Of a DNA stretch of 64,000 bases, positions 26,469 through 35,280 are shown piece after piece. The DNA lies in contig NZ_QASA01000001.1 in assembly GCF_003340495.1 (NCBI RefSeq), forward strand, positions 1,116,001 to 1,180,000, read 5' to 3'. The DNA is from Adhaeribacter pallidiroseus. Lineage in GTDB: Bacteria; Bacteroidota; Bacteroidia; Cytophagales; Hymenobacteraceae. Position 1 is the stretch's first letter; each line of letters begins with the position of its first letter. The notes under the pieces were generated by a model. It saw only the letters and a program-made list of their open reading frames with translations. It made no database searches and had not been told where the DNA came from. Both the position numbers and the translations under genes were made by a program.

Positions 26469-27914
26469 TTAACCCACGCTACCTTCGAGGGTAATCGATA
26501 ATAACTTTTGTGCTTCTACCGCAAATTCCATCGGTAGCTGATTTAAAACTTCTTTCGCGTATCCGTTTACAATAAGGGCTACTGCTTTCTCGGAATCAAT
26601 CCCTCTTTGGTTCAGATAGAAAATCTGGTCCTCGCCAATCTTAGAAGTAGTAGCTTCGTGCTCCACGGTGGCGGTGCTGTTCTTGGTTTCGATGTACGGG
26701 AACGTATGTGCCCCGCAATGGCTGCCAATCAGTAAAGAATCGCACTGGGTAAAGTTACGGGAGTTATCGGCTTTGTTACCAATTTGTACTAAACCCCGGT
26801 AGCTGTTATTACTCTGGCCTGCCGAAATACCTTTGGAAATAATACGGCTTTTGGTGTTTTTGCCTAAATGATACATTTTAGTTCCCGTATCGGCAATTTG
26901 CTTATTACCTGTAACAGCTACGGAGTAAAACTCACCGCTGGAATTATCGCCTTGTAAAATTACCGCCGGATATTTCCAGGTAATGGCCGAGCCGGTTTCT
27001 ACCTGCGTCCAGGAAATTTTAGAATTAGCCCCTTTGCAGATACCGCGTTTAGTCACAAAGTTATAAATACCACCTTTACCATCTTTATCACCGGGGTACC
27101 AGTTTTGTACTGTCGAATATTTAATTTCGGCATTTTCCAAGGCAATTAATTCTACTACCGCCGCGTGCAACTGATTTTCGTCGCGCATCGGAGCCGTACA
27201 ACCTTCCAGGTAACTCACGTAACTGCCTTCATCCGCAATAATCAAAGTACGCTCAAACTGACCGGTGTTCTGGCTGTTGATCCGGAAATAAGTAGATAAC
27301 TCCATCGGGCAACGTACGCCTTTCGGAATATACACAAAAGACCCATCGGAAAATACCGCGGTGTTCAAGGATGCAAAAATATTGTCAGAATGCGGTACTA
27401 CGGAGCCTAGGTATTTTTTAACCAGTTCCGGGTGTTCTTGCACCGCTTCACTAATGGAACAAAATATAACGCCTAATTCCATGAGCTTTGCCTTGTAAGT
27501 GGTAGCTACCGAAATACTATCGAAAACGGCATCAACGGCTACTCCCGCCAGCATTTTTTGCTCCGTCAACGGAATACCCAGCTTGGCAAAAGTAGCCAGC
27601 AATTCCGGATCTACTTCGTCGAGGCTTTCGTACTTTTTCTTGTTTTTAGGTGCTGCGTAGTAGGATATCTTTTGAAAATCAAACTCGGGCATTTCAAAGT
27701 TTTGCCAGTTAGGCATTTGCTGCTTCTGAAAAGCCTGGTACCCTTTTAAACGCCAATCCAACAACCAGCTCGGCTCGTTCTTTTTCTCCGAAATAAAATG
27801 AATTATATCCTCGTCCAGACCGGCCGGGGCAATATCCATTTCGATGTCGGTGATAAAACCGTACTCGTACTCTTTGGTGGCAAAGTCATTTATAATCTCG
27901 TTGCTATCTTTCAT
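26469..27914 (-). CDS. sufB: Fe-S scaffold subunit SufB
   Basis: A 481-residue SufB from the ATG at 27912-27914, preceded by a strong ribosome-binding sequence (AGAGGCGG). A longer start at 27962 would overlap the sufA end and add a non-homologous leader, so it is rejected. Family regions include [38 protein letters not shown] and [17 protein letters not shown] with the catalytic Cys. SufB is the main scaffold on which clusters form. Confidence 0.96.
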   Translation of the reverse strand: MKDSNEIINDFATKEYEYGFITDIEMDIAPAGLDEDIIHFISEKKNEPSWLLDWRLKGYQAFQKQQMPNWQNFEMPEFDFQKISYYAAPKNKKKYESLDEVDPELLATFAKLGIPLTEQKMLAGVAVDAVFDSISVATTYKAKLMELGVIFCSISEAVQEHPELVKKYLGSVVPHSDNIFASLNTAVFSDGSFVYIPKGVRCPMELSTYFRINSQNTGQFERTLIIADEGSYVSYLEGCTAPMRDENQLHAAVVELIALENAEIKYSTVQNWYPGDKDGKGGIYNFVTKRGICKGANSKISWTQVETGSAITWKYPAVILQGDNSSGEFYSVAVTGNKQIADTGTKMYHLGKNTKSRIISKGISAGQSNNSYRGLVQIGNKADNSRNFTQCDSLLIGSHCGAHTFPYIETKNSTATVEHEATTSKIGEDQIFYLNQRGIDSEKAVALIVNGYAKEVLNQLPMEFAVEAQKLLSITLEGSVG

Positions 27915-27937
27915 TCCGCCTCTTAAATTTAAAAAAA

Positions 27938-28263
27938 CTATACCGCAAAGCTCTCGCCGCAACTGCAGGTGCGGGTAGCGTTGGGGTTATTAAAAAATAA
28001 GCCTTTTCCATTCAGGCCATCCGAATAATCTAATTCGGTACCAAATAAGTAAAGTAAACTTTTGCGGTCTACAATTACTTTAACTTCTTTATCCAAAAAC
28101 TCCTCGTCGGTTTCTTTCTTTTCCGAATCGAATTGCAATTGGTATTCTAAACCAGAACAGCCCCCCCTTTCACGCCCACGCGCACAAAGGTATTAAGGTC
28201 TTTATTTTCTTTCGCCATTAACTGGCTGATATATTCTTTTGCTTTGGGAGATACCGTAATCAT
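27938..28263 (-). pseudogene. sufA: SufA/IscA-type carrier with a frameshift in a G7 tract
   Basis: The start at 28263 reads MITVSPKAKEYISQLMAKEN and then ...FVRVGVKGG, after which frame 0 hits a stop. The rest of the protein continues in another frame from the same point (SGLEYQLQFDSEKK to CSCGESFAV). Joining them gives a normal 108-residue A-type carrier with motif GGGCSG and C-terminal CSCG, all three cysteines kept. The break lies in seven C on the plus strand (28161-28167); eight would restore the frame. This could be a sequencing or assembly error, a slippery phase-variable tract, or real inactivation. The gene heads the SUF operon, 23 bases before sufB. Confidence 0.88.
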
Positions 28264-28610
28264 AATACTATCAGGTTAATCAGATAAATAACAAATATTC
28301 CAAGTAATAGGTTGCAAAATAACTACCCGCTTTTTGATATTGCCTGGGTTTTCGTTCGAAAACCAAAAGGTAGTTTAATTTTAATCGTGTTTTTTTCTAA
28401 AACATTGATTTATAGCAAAGTGTTTTAAATAATACCAGTCGGCTGATGTTTTATGGTAGACCGGTATTAATAAATATTATTTGTTTAAAGCACCCTTTTT
28501 TAAAAAATCTTGTTTTAAGCACATCAGGCTTACCTACCTGAAAGCGAAGCCCAGTAAATTTTCTTTAAATCTCAAACCCGGCTTTATTAAAAGGCAAAGT
28601 TATTACAATA
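28264..28610. other. Divergent regulatory region sufA / sufR-like
   Basis: The 347 bases between two divergent genes hold an inverted repeat (28431-28468) and no gene. Promoters for both directions should lie here; no perfect -7 box was found on either side. CAAAATAA, one base off the minus-strand -7 consensus, occurs near 28315-28322. Confidence 0.5.
28431..28468. repeat. Inverted repeat upstream of the SufR-like gene
   Basis: AATACCAGTC (28431-28440) and GACCGGTATT (28459-28468) pair in nine of ten positions around an 18-base spacer. It sits between sufA and the SufR-like regulator and could be an operator, or a small REP-like hairpin. It does not match the cyanobacterial SufR site (CAAC, six bases, GTTG). 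Confidence 0.5.
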
Positions 28611-29276
28611 ATGAGTAAAGCAAGTTATTCTCTGGAGAATAGTTTAACCAGTTCGCAATCGGCTACCGACCGCATCATCATGGTTTTAAAAACCCAGGGC
28701 GCCCAAACCGCCGGTAATTTGGCAAAAATTCTGGGTATTACCGGGGAAGGCGCGCGTTTGCATTTGCTGAAATTAGCCGAAGAAGGTTTGGTGCAGGCTA
28801 CTTCGGAATCGAAAGGAGTAGGGCGGCCCACTTTAAACTGGAGTTTAACCGCTTTGGGCAATACCCGTTTTCCGAATACCCACGGTAATTTATCGGTGCA
28901 ATTACTCCAAACCATTAAAACGGAATTAGGCGAACAGGTTCTGGAACAAATTATTGATAAAAGAGGCTCGGAAATTTTACAACAGTACACGGAAGAATTA
29001 AAAAATTGCCAAACCATTGAAGAAAAAATTGCTGCTTTTGCCGCCATCCGGTACCGCGAAGGCTACCTAGCGGATTGGGGTAAAGATGATTTTGGTTATT
29101 TGCTCGTGGAAAATCATTGTCCCATTTGCGCTGCGGCCACGGCTACTCCGGCTATTTGCCAATCCGAGTTAACTGTTTTAAAAAATGTATTAGGCAACGA
29201 AGTGCAGGTACGACGGGTAGACCATATTCTGGAAGGCGCCCGGCGTTGTGCTTACCGCATTACCGTTTTATCTTAA
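28611..29276 (+). CDS. SufR-like Fe-S-sensing repressor
   Basis: A 221-residue regulator with an N-terminal winged helix (GNLAKILGITGEGARLHLLK, wing GVGRPTLNW) and a C-terminal sensor part. Cysteines in ENHCPICAAA, AICQSE and ARRCAYRI match the layout of SufR proteins, which bind a labile Fe-S cluster and repress suf genes when cluster supply is good. It is divergent from the SUF operon, as sufR is in cyanobacteria and actinobacteria. Identification rests on the cysteine pattern and position; ligand and targets are inferred. Confidence 0.82.
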   Translation: MSKASYSLENSLTSSQSATDRIIMVLKTQGAQTAGNLAKILGITGEGARLHLLKLAEEGLVQATSESKGVGRPTLNWSLTALGNTRFPNTHGNLSVQLLQTIKTELGEQVLEQIIDKRGSEILQQYTEELKNCQTIEEKIAAFAAIRYREGYLADWGKDDFGYLLVENHCPICAAATATPAICQSELTVLKNVLGNEVQVRRVDHILEGARRCAYRITVLS

Positions 29277-29535
29277 ATAATTAACAAGGGCGAAATTTAG
29301 ATGCTTATCGTAGTTTTGCTAACTAAATTATTGAATTATAGGATAATAATTTTTCGGTTTGACGTATAAAGATCATTTTACCAGCGTAACGGATAAGTTT
29401 TTGTGGCCTGCTCTTTTTAGATGAATTTTCTTTCTTATTAAGTAACCTACCAAACTCATAATTTTAAAAAAGCCAGATTTTAACTTCGACTTTTTTAATC
29501 TTTTAAGCTGTTAAGCAAATAATTACCGTTCAAAC

Positions 29536-29856
29536 TTAATTCGACTCGCCCATAATTTTAAAAATGGCGCCGTCTATGGCTTCGCTTACCCGGATTTGAC
29601 AGGACAAGTGGCTGTTGGGTCCGGCTTCGGGTAAGGTATCCAGCATGTCTAATTCGGTATCGTTAACAGGGGGCAACGAATCCGGAGCCTCCACCACGGC
29701 TACGTGACAGGTGGCACAAATACCCAGGCCTCCGCAGGTTGCCAGAATATCGTACTCCGACGCTTTTAATACTTCCATCAGCGACAAGTTGATACCTTCG
29801 GGTATTTCAATGTCCTGCGAGCTATCATCGCGATCTATAATAGTGAGTTTAATCAT
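29536..29856 (-). CDS. [2Fe-2S] ferredoxin, adrenodoxin type
   Basis: A 106-residue ferredoxin with cluster ligands in ATCGGLGICATCHVAV (C-x5-C-x2-C) and the fourth Cys in HLSCQIRV. This spacing is that of vertebrate-type or Isc-type ferredoxins. It lies 14 bases downstream of a ferredoxin reductase gene, giving a complete NADPH-to-ferredoxin pair. It may supply electrons for Fe-S assembly by the adjacent SUF system or for a cytochrome P450 or dioxygenase elsewhere. Confidence 0.93.
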   Translation of the reverse strand: MIKLTIIDRDDSSQDIEIPEGINLSLMEVLKASEYDILATCGGLGICATCHVAVVEAPDSLPPVNDTELDMLDTLPEAGPNSHLSCQIRVSEAIDGAIFKIMGESN

Positions 29857-29870
29857 AAAAATTTAAAAAA

Positions 29871-30875
29871 TTAAAGCGCGTGAATACCGTTGACCGTGGT
29901 GTATTTAAAACTTAATTTTTGCTCCGGGAAAACATACTTAAACGCACTTTGGGCCATTAACGCCGCCTCGTGAAATCCGCACAATATTAGTTTTAACTTA
30001 CCCGGGTAGGTGTTAATATCGCCAATGGCGTAAATGCGCTCCACGTTGGTCATGAAATCTTTGGTGTTTACTTCAATGGCCGATTTATCAATGGCTAAAT
30101 TCCAGTCGGCAATGGGTCCCAGTTTAGGCGTTAAGCCAAACAAGGGTATAAAGTAATCTACATCCAGATGCAACACGGATTTATCTTTATTTACCACCGA
30201 AATTTCTTTTAAGTGGCCGTTGCCGTTTAAGGCCGCCACGTTGGCGTTTAATATTAAATTGATCTGGCCTTGTTCGGCCTTCGAAAAAACTTTTTCCGCT
30301 GAATCGGGCGCCCCCCGGAAGGTTTCGCCGCGGTGGATTAAAGTAACTTCTTTGGCTATTTCGGATAAAAACAAAGTCCAGTCGAGGGCCGAATCACCGC
30401 CGCCGGCTAATACAATGCGTTTGTCGCGGAATAATTCCGGATTTTTCACCATGTAGGCTACGCCTTTGCCTTCAAAATCTTCCAGGCGCTCTACCGCGGG
30501 TTTGCGGGGCTCAAAAGAACCTAATCCCGCCGCAATTACCACCACCTGGCAATGAATTTCGGTGTTTTCGTTAGAGGTAATCAGGTAAGAGCCATCTTCC
30601 TGCCGTTCCAGTTTTTCTACGCGTTCACCCAAAGTAAAAGTAGGATGGAACGGATTAATCTGGTCCAGCAGGTTATTTACTAAATCTTGGGCATTAATAG
30701 CCGGAAAACCAGGAATATCATAAATTGGTTTTTGCGGATAAATTTCCGATAATTGGCCGCCCACCTGCGGTAAAGCATCAATTAAATGGCAACGCATTTT
30801 TAATAAGCCCGCTTCAAAAACCGCAAATAAGCCCACGGGACCGGCCCCAATAATGCATATATCAGTAGTTATCAT
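29871..30875 (-). CDS. Ferredoxin-NADP+ reductase, thioredoxin-reductase type
   Basis: A 334-residue flavoprotein. The FAD-binding motif GAGPVGLFAVFEAG is at the N-terminus, the NADPH-binding motif LAGGGDSALDWTLFL is near residue 150-165, and GDINTYPGKLKLILCGFHEA closes the FAD site. There is no CxxC redox motif, so it is not a thioredoxin reductase; it belongs with the YumC-like ferredoxin reductases. It reduces the ferredoxin encoded directly downstream. Confidence 0.93.
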   Translation of the reverse strand: MITTDICIIGAGPVGLFAVFEAGLLKMRCHLIDALPQVGGQLSEIYPQKPIYDIPGFPAINAQDLVNNLLDQINPFHPTFTLGERVEKLERQEDGSYLITSNENTEIHCQVVVIAAGLGSFEPRKPAVERLEDFEGKGVAYMVKNPELFRDKRIVLAGGGDSALDWTLFLSEIAKEVTLIHRGETFRGAPDSAEKVFSKAEQGQINLILNANVAALNGNGHLKEISVVNKDKSVLHLDVDYFIPLFGLTPKLGPIADWNLAIDKSAIEVNTKDFMTNVERIYAIGDINTYPGKLKLILCGFHEAALMAQSAFKYVFPEQKLSFKYTTVNGIHAL

Positions 30876-31442
30876 GGTGTTAAAATCAACAAAGTTAATA
30901 AGTGAAAAGAATGGCGAAACAGCACGTTTCGGGCGTTTACTTTATAAAAGCAAACAGCAATTATAAAAGTTTACATTTAAGCAAGCCCGGATTGCGGGCC
31001 AAGAGAAAAGAAAGTCAACAGAGAATGCGTAGCTACCGACTTTTGGGGGGTTTAGCTACAACAACAATGAATAGCGGAATGAAGAAGGGGTAATAACCAA
31101 AAATTGTTCATCTCAATATTACAAGTAGAAACTTGTTTTATTTGCAAAAGTAATACCTTCGGGTTAGAAAACAAGGCAAATAAGTTAAAATTTTGATTGA
31201 GGTGCAGCTTTTAACCATTACCTATCCAGGAGAAAGTTTTTTTACCTGCAATATGGGTAAAGTAAATACCATTTTAGTTTAGCAGAAGCGAGCCGTTAAC
31301 ACAGTTGTTTTTTTAAATTTTAAGTAGCCAAGGCAATCACGCGCAAGCCCGGTGCAGATTTCGTGAAAAAATACTTAATATTGAACGGGCATTTTGCTTT
31401 GGTCAGAAGCAGCCTTACTTAAAATTTTAAAATTGAAAATAC
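30876..31442. other. Divergent intergenic region, ferredoxin reductase / membrane protein
   Basis: No gene is supported; a 63-codon frame at 30902-31093 lacks family resemblance. A candidate promoter for the reductase operon is at 31145-31174. The 12-mer TTTTTTAAATTT occurs at 31309-31320. Confidence 0.5.
31145..31174 (-). promoter_or_regulatory. Candidate -33/-7 promoter of the ferredoxin reductase operon
   Basis: On the minus strand TACTTTTG (31145-31152) matches the Bacteroidota -7 box TAnnTTTG, with TTG (31172-31174) 19 bases upstream as -33. The leader to the start codon would be about 265 bases, longer than usual, so confidence is low. Confidence 0.35.
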
Positions 31443-31880
31443 ATGTACACCGGATTACAACACCTGCATTCTTATTTAGCTTACCTGGTATTATTAGGAT
31501 TGATCATAAGTTTATTAAACGCGTTAACGGGTTGGCTGCAAAACCGCCGGTTTCAGGATAAAGACCGGAAACGTTCCTTACTCGGTTTGATTCCCGTGCA
31601 CTTGCAATGGCTAATTGGCGTTGTGTTGTATTTCGTTTCGCCGCTGGGTGCTGCTAACGCCTCGGGGGCAGCCATGAAAGACGCTACTTCACGATTGTAC
31701 ATTTTGGAGCACCCGCTTACCATGATTATTGCGGTAATACTCATTACCGTGGGTTACTCCCGAGCCAAACGCCTGAAAACCGACAACGCCCGGTTCAAGA
31801 ATCTAGTTATTTTTTACGGTATTGGACTGATTCTGGTGCTCAGTCGTATTCCGTGGCAAGCTTGGTTTGCTGCTAATTAA
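31443..31880 (+). CDS. Conserved four-helix membrane protein, cytochrome-b-like
   Basis: A 145-residue membrane protein with four hydrophobic segments. Histidines recur at membrane edges (LQHLHSYLAYL, IPVHLQWLIGVVLYF, LEHPLTMIIA), a pattern similar to small haem-binding membrane proteins often annotated as cytochrome-b-like in Bacteroidota. The C-terminal SRIPWQAWF is well defined. No catalytic motif is known. It is a single gene followed by a strong terminator. Haem binding is only suggested. Confidence 0.7.
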   Translation: MYTGLQHLHSYLAYLVLLGLIISLLNALTGWLQNRRFQDKDRKRSLLGLIPVHLQWLIGVVLYFVSPLGAANASGAAMKDATSRLYILEHPLTMIIAVILITVGYSRAKRLKTDNARFKNLVIFYGIGLILVLSRIPWQAWFAAN

Positions 31881-32449
31881 ATTCTGTTTTAATTGCTGCA
31901 GTTTTATAGTAACAGCATTCCTAGTATTTAACCTATTTTACCAAGCCTTTACCCTGATCCGGTAAAGGCTTTTTAATTTTAATACCGGGCAATCACTTAA
32001 TAAATGCTTAACCCGGAAATCTACTTTACTCCGAGTAATTGGGTACGTTTAGCCTGATTTATTTGATTTTTTGATTCACAAACATTAAAATATAATTGAC
32101 TTTATTTTTTAAAATTTTACCTAACTGGTCAAACTCTGTTTTTTATTTGGGTACTTACCAATACTTACAATTGGTTCATGAAAATTAACTTCTTCTGGTT
32201 ACAATGGAAAAGTTATTCCAGGAAATTTCTGCGTCAAAGTTCTTGTTTTTAAAGCAGCTTTAGTCTTTTGTTTAAGCGTTTAGAACGGTATTGATTTTGG
32301 TAAAAATCAGCCATTCTAAATGAATATCAATCATGTTGTAAACACTTATTCCGAAATATTTTTGAACAACTTTGAATAATTTTAGAATATTTTGATTTAA
32401 ATAAATATATTCGCCACTTGATGTATTTTTAACTTATAAATATTTTTTC
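31881..32449. other. Intergenic region upstream of small basic protein
   Basis: After the terminator of the upstream gene, the 569 bases become very AT-rich. Near 32365-32400 are loose repeats of TTTGAA/TTTTGA spaced about 13 bases. TATATTCG (near 32406) is one base off the -7 consensus and could start the small gene at 32450. No gene is seen. Confidence 0.5.
31943..31976 (+). terminator. Intrinsic terminator after the membrane protein gene
   Basis: Eleven-base stem AAGCCTTTACC (31943-31953) and GGTAAAGGCTT (31961-31971), seven-base loop, then a T run. Confidence 0.85.
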
Positions 32450-32692
32450 ATGGCAAAAGAAGCGAACATAACCGAAATCGTACAAACTCTTCAGGAAGCG
32501 CAACAAAATAAAGAACTTTTAGGCGCTTTAACCAGCAGCCTGGAGCGTTATGTAGAGCAGCAAAAGAAAGGTTTGGAAGAATTAGAAACTTTAGTAGCAA
32601 AAGCGAAAGACGGTAAACTTACCGTAAAAAAACGGGGTGGTTACCGGGGTAGAAAAAGCAAAAATGTTGAAAATACCGGCGCTGCCGAATAA
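32450..32692 (+). CDS. Small basic protein, helical with AT-hook-like tail
   Basis: An 80-residue protein with a helical N-terminal two-thirds (IVQTLQEAQQNKELLGALTS, then RYVEQQKKGLEELETLVAKA) and a basic tail KKRGGYRGRKSKN. The GYRGRK core resembles an AT-hook, which binds the minor groove of AT-rich DNA. The coding frame is clean, it has its own AT-rich upstream region and a strong terminator 28 bases after the stop, so it is a real and probably well-expressed gene. The family was not recognised; a nucleoid-associated role is a guess. Confidence 0.75.
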   Translation: MAKEANITEIVQTLQEAQQNKELLGALTSSLERYVEQQKKGLEELETLVAKAKDGKLTVKKRGGYRGRKSKNVENTGAAE

Positions 32693-32720
32693 TTAATATT
32701 AAAATTTTGAAATCAGGAGA

Positions 32721-32746
32721 GTGCACCCAAAAGGTGTACTTTTTTT
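32721..32746 (+). terminator. Intrinsic terminator after the small basic protein gene
   Basis: Stem GTGCACC (32721-32727) and GGTGTAC (32733-32739), one G-T pair, five-base loop, followed by seven T. Confidence 0.85.
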
Positions 32747-32909
32747 GTTCGCATCAATTAAATTGTTTGTTACTTATACCAGGAAACGGCTGTTTTTTTA
32801 AATTTTTTTGATTTTCTAAAATCACAAGCAGGGGGAGCTCCGGATCAAAGCAGCCTGGCTATTTATAACAGTAGCTTTTTTATAATGGTTATTTTTATTC
32901 TTTTAACTT

Positions 32910-33683
32910 TTACAGATCCCGCATTTTTAATAGCACGTAAGTCAAGAGCGTAAAAAGACTAATGTAGAGGATTGCTGGTAACAAAGCCATTGTTGGCGAA
33001 AGGGCTAAGGTTGGTCCGGTGAGCGATTCAAGCACGTCGCGGCCCGGCATGGGCGTTAAGCTAGATAAAACTTTCATCGGAAAATATTGGTCTACTTCGT
33101 CGGGTAATCGCAGGTGAATAATGGGTTCTATAATTTTGGCGTATACTAAAAAAGCAATAATGGCGAGACCGTTTTTCCGGATCAGAAAAGCAAACAGCAT
33201 GGCCAAACTCATATAGCCAATAGCTTGCACAAAGTAAAATAATAAATGCCGGATATCCTGAATAACTTTATTAGCCGAGGTATCCGGCGAATAAGATAAA
33301 CCAAAGAATAACCCGGCTCCTAACAACACACAGGTGCCAAAAGCAGCAATCAACAAGATTACAAAAAATTTTGCCAAAACAACATCGCTTTTAAACCAGC
33401 CATCAATTACTTGTTGGCGCAAGGTTCGAAAACTGTATTCGTCGGTAATCAAAATTATAATAAGTACTCCCAGTAGTAAGTTAAAGTAACTGGCAATGTA
33501 AGCTAATTTTAACCAAATATCCGGAAAGTTATACAGTTTGGGGCCGGCAGCCTGGCCGTTTATTTCTACTTTGCTGCCCATGTACACAAAGAGCAAAAAC
33601 AGGCCGGTGAAAATAACCAAAATGGTCCAGAAAGTACGATACGGAATTAACTTACGCAGTTCCGTTATAAGCAGTGAAGCCAT
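32910..33683 (-). CDS. ABC-2 type permease
   Basis: A 257-residue membrane protein with six hydrophobic segments, starting TELRKLIPYRTFWTILVIFT. The arrangement (N-terminal TM, external loop, five TMs) is that of ABC-2 permeases in two-gene exporters of the BcrAB/antibiotic-export kind. Its ATG overlaps the ATPase stop codon by one base (TGATG). Substrate unknown. Confidence 0.85.
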   Translation of the reverse strand: MASLLITELRKLIPYRTFWTILVIFTGLFLLFVYMGSKVEINGQAAGPKLYNFPDIWLKLAYIASYFNLLLGVLIIILITDEYSFRTLRQQVIDGWFKSDVVLAKFFVILLIAAFGTCVLLGAGLFFGLSYSPDTSANKVIQDIRHLLFYFVQAIGYMSLAMLFAFLIRKNGLAIIAFLVYAKIIEPIIHLRLPDEVDQYFPMKVLSSLTPMPGRDVLESLTGPTLALSPTMALLPAILYISLFTLLTYVLLKMRDL

Positions 33684-34576
33684 CAGGTAGGATTATTTGT
33701 AAGTTGAAGAAATTGGGACTCCAGACTTTTCTTTTTTACCTGAAGTTGACTCAAAACTAAACCATTGGCAAAAAAAGCCTGGTTTAAATTGGTGCTCGTA
33801 AACCCTGATTGTAAAGTTAAAGTTAACTGGTGCGGCTCGGTTTTTATAAGCGTTACGGGAAGTTGCGGCAACAAGGCCAGCGCTTTTTGTTGGTCGTGTA
33901 AACTAATAATTACCTGGTCTTCTTTCGCCAGAATAGATGTTACGGAGCCCGCTGCCCGCAGTTTACCGGTTTGCAATACGGCTACGTGCGTGCACACTTT
34001 TTCTACTTCGTCGAGCAAATGGCTGGCAATAATAATGGTTTTGCCCTGACTTGCTATTTTTAAAATCAGTTCGCGTACCTCGGCAATGCCCTGCGGGTCC
34101 AGCCCATTGGTAGGTTCATCCAATACTAATACTTCCGGGTTATTTAACAGGGCAGCCGCTAAGGCTAAGCGTTGTTTCATACCGAGCGAAAAGCTTTTGA
34201 AAGCCGAATTTTGGCGGTGGAGCAAACCAACCATTTCTAACACTGGCGGTATAGCCTGGGGCGACACTTTTTTAACATCCGCTGCCACCTGTAAATTCTG
34301 GGCCGCGGACATATAGGGGTAAAAGTTAGGCGTTTCCAGAATAGCGCCAATGCGGCGTTTGGTTTGATGACTGAGCGCTTCTCCAAACCATTGGAAAGTA
34401 CCAGAAGTAGCTTGCAATACATCCAGTACAATACCTAAGGTGGTGGTTTTGCCGCTGCCATTTGGACCCAATAACCCATAAACACTACCAGCTTCTACGG
34501 TAAAACTTACCTGATTTAAGGCCTGCACGGTGCCGTACTTTTTTGATAAATTATTTATTTGCAATATAGGAGTCAA
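33683..34576 (-). CDS. ABC exporter ATPase
   Basis: A 297-residue ATPase with Walker A GPNGSGKTTTLG, signature FSLGMKQRLALAAALL, Walker B VLVLDEPTNGLDP and switch His IIASHLLDEV. The final 85 residues form the C-terminal domain usual in the CcmA/BcrA-like group. It forms a two-gene operon with the permease at 32910-33683. Confidence 0.93.
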   Translation of the reverse strand: MTPILQINNLSKKYGTVQALNQVSFTVEAGSVYGLLGPNGSGKTTTLGIVLDVLQATSGTFQWFGEALSHQTKRRIGAILETPNFYPYMSAAQNLQVAADVKKVSPQAIPPVLEMVGLLHRQNSAFKSFSLGMKQRLALAAALLNNPEVLVLDEPTNGLDPQGIAEVRELILKIASQGKTIIIASHLLDEVEKVCTHVAVLQTGKLRAAGSVTSILAKEDQVIISLHDQQKALALLPQLPVTLIKTEPHQLTLTLQSGFTSTNLNQAFFANGLVLSQLQVKKKSLESQFLQLTNNPT

Positions 34577-35280
34577 CGGCTTGTTGTTAATTAAGTAATA
34601 TTTATGCTTAGTAATTTTAATGTAAAAAGAAAACAGACGACCAGGTTATTTTTTAATTTTTACTCAATGATCAGACTAGGTGAGTTTACTACAGCTCTAG
34701 TTTTAGACCTGATTTCTCAAATTTAAAAAAGCCAACTACTTTTTTCGCGTGAGTAAGTTTCAAAATAGCCGGCACTTAAAAAAAGATAATCTATCTTTTT
34801 TAGTAAAAAATTAGTCCAATACAGGTACTAATAAATGTAAACTGGTAAATGTGTATAAAAAGTTTGTTGTTGTACACTAGTAATATCTTACTTCACTAGT
34901 TTACATCTACTTACATTACCTGGTGAATGAAACAGAATCTTTTATTTACTTCCGGTTTGTTTTGATTATGGAGCAAAGCCATTAGCTGCATGAATGATAT
35001 ATAATGAAGGAAGATAAATGCAGCTCGGTTGAAAATGAAAGCAGGGGTAGTAAAAAACCTAAGCAGGTAAATATTAGATGCCTAAATAAGTATTTTTCGA
35101 CTTCAACTTTTGCTGTAAAGCAATATGATTTATGAATAGCACGTACGAAACCAGGTATTGGCAGCAGTAGATAGATTACAAACGTAATTTGCTGCGTAGG
35201 AAAGCGTATTAAAAAGCAAAATTTTTTTAATTTTTGATTCAAATACAAGCAAAAATTAAGAGCAACAAGGTCAAGAAAAA
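34577..35280. other. Intergenic region with a large inverted repeat
   Basis: The 704 bases are AT-rich. ATGTAAACTGGT (34835-34846) pairs in 11 of 12 positions with ACTAGTTTACAT (34895-34906); inside lies a shorter pair GTGTA (34851-34855) and TACAC (34873-34877), and CACTAGT occurs twice. An 88-codon frame at 34982-35248 is not convincing. The 12-mer AAATTTAAAAAA is at 34719-34730. Confidence 0.5.

Noticed and set aside
27915-27962. Longer SufB start
   Set aside because: Overlaps the sufA end, adds non-homologous residues; a strong ribosome-binding site precedes the internal ATG.
30902-31093. 63-codon frame upstream of the ferredoxin reductase
   Set aside because: No family resemblance, odd composition, and it covers the likely promoter region.
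34982-35248. 88-codon frame on the minus strand
   Set aside because: AT-rich, no recognisable pattern, no ribosome-binding site; probably chance.
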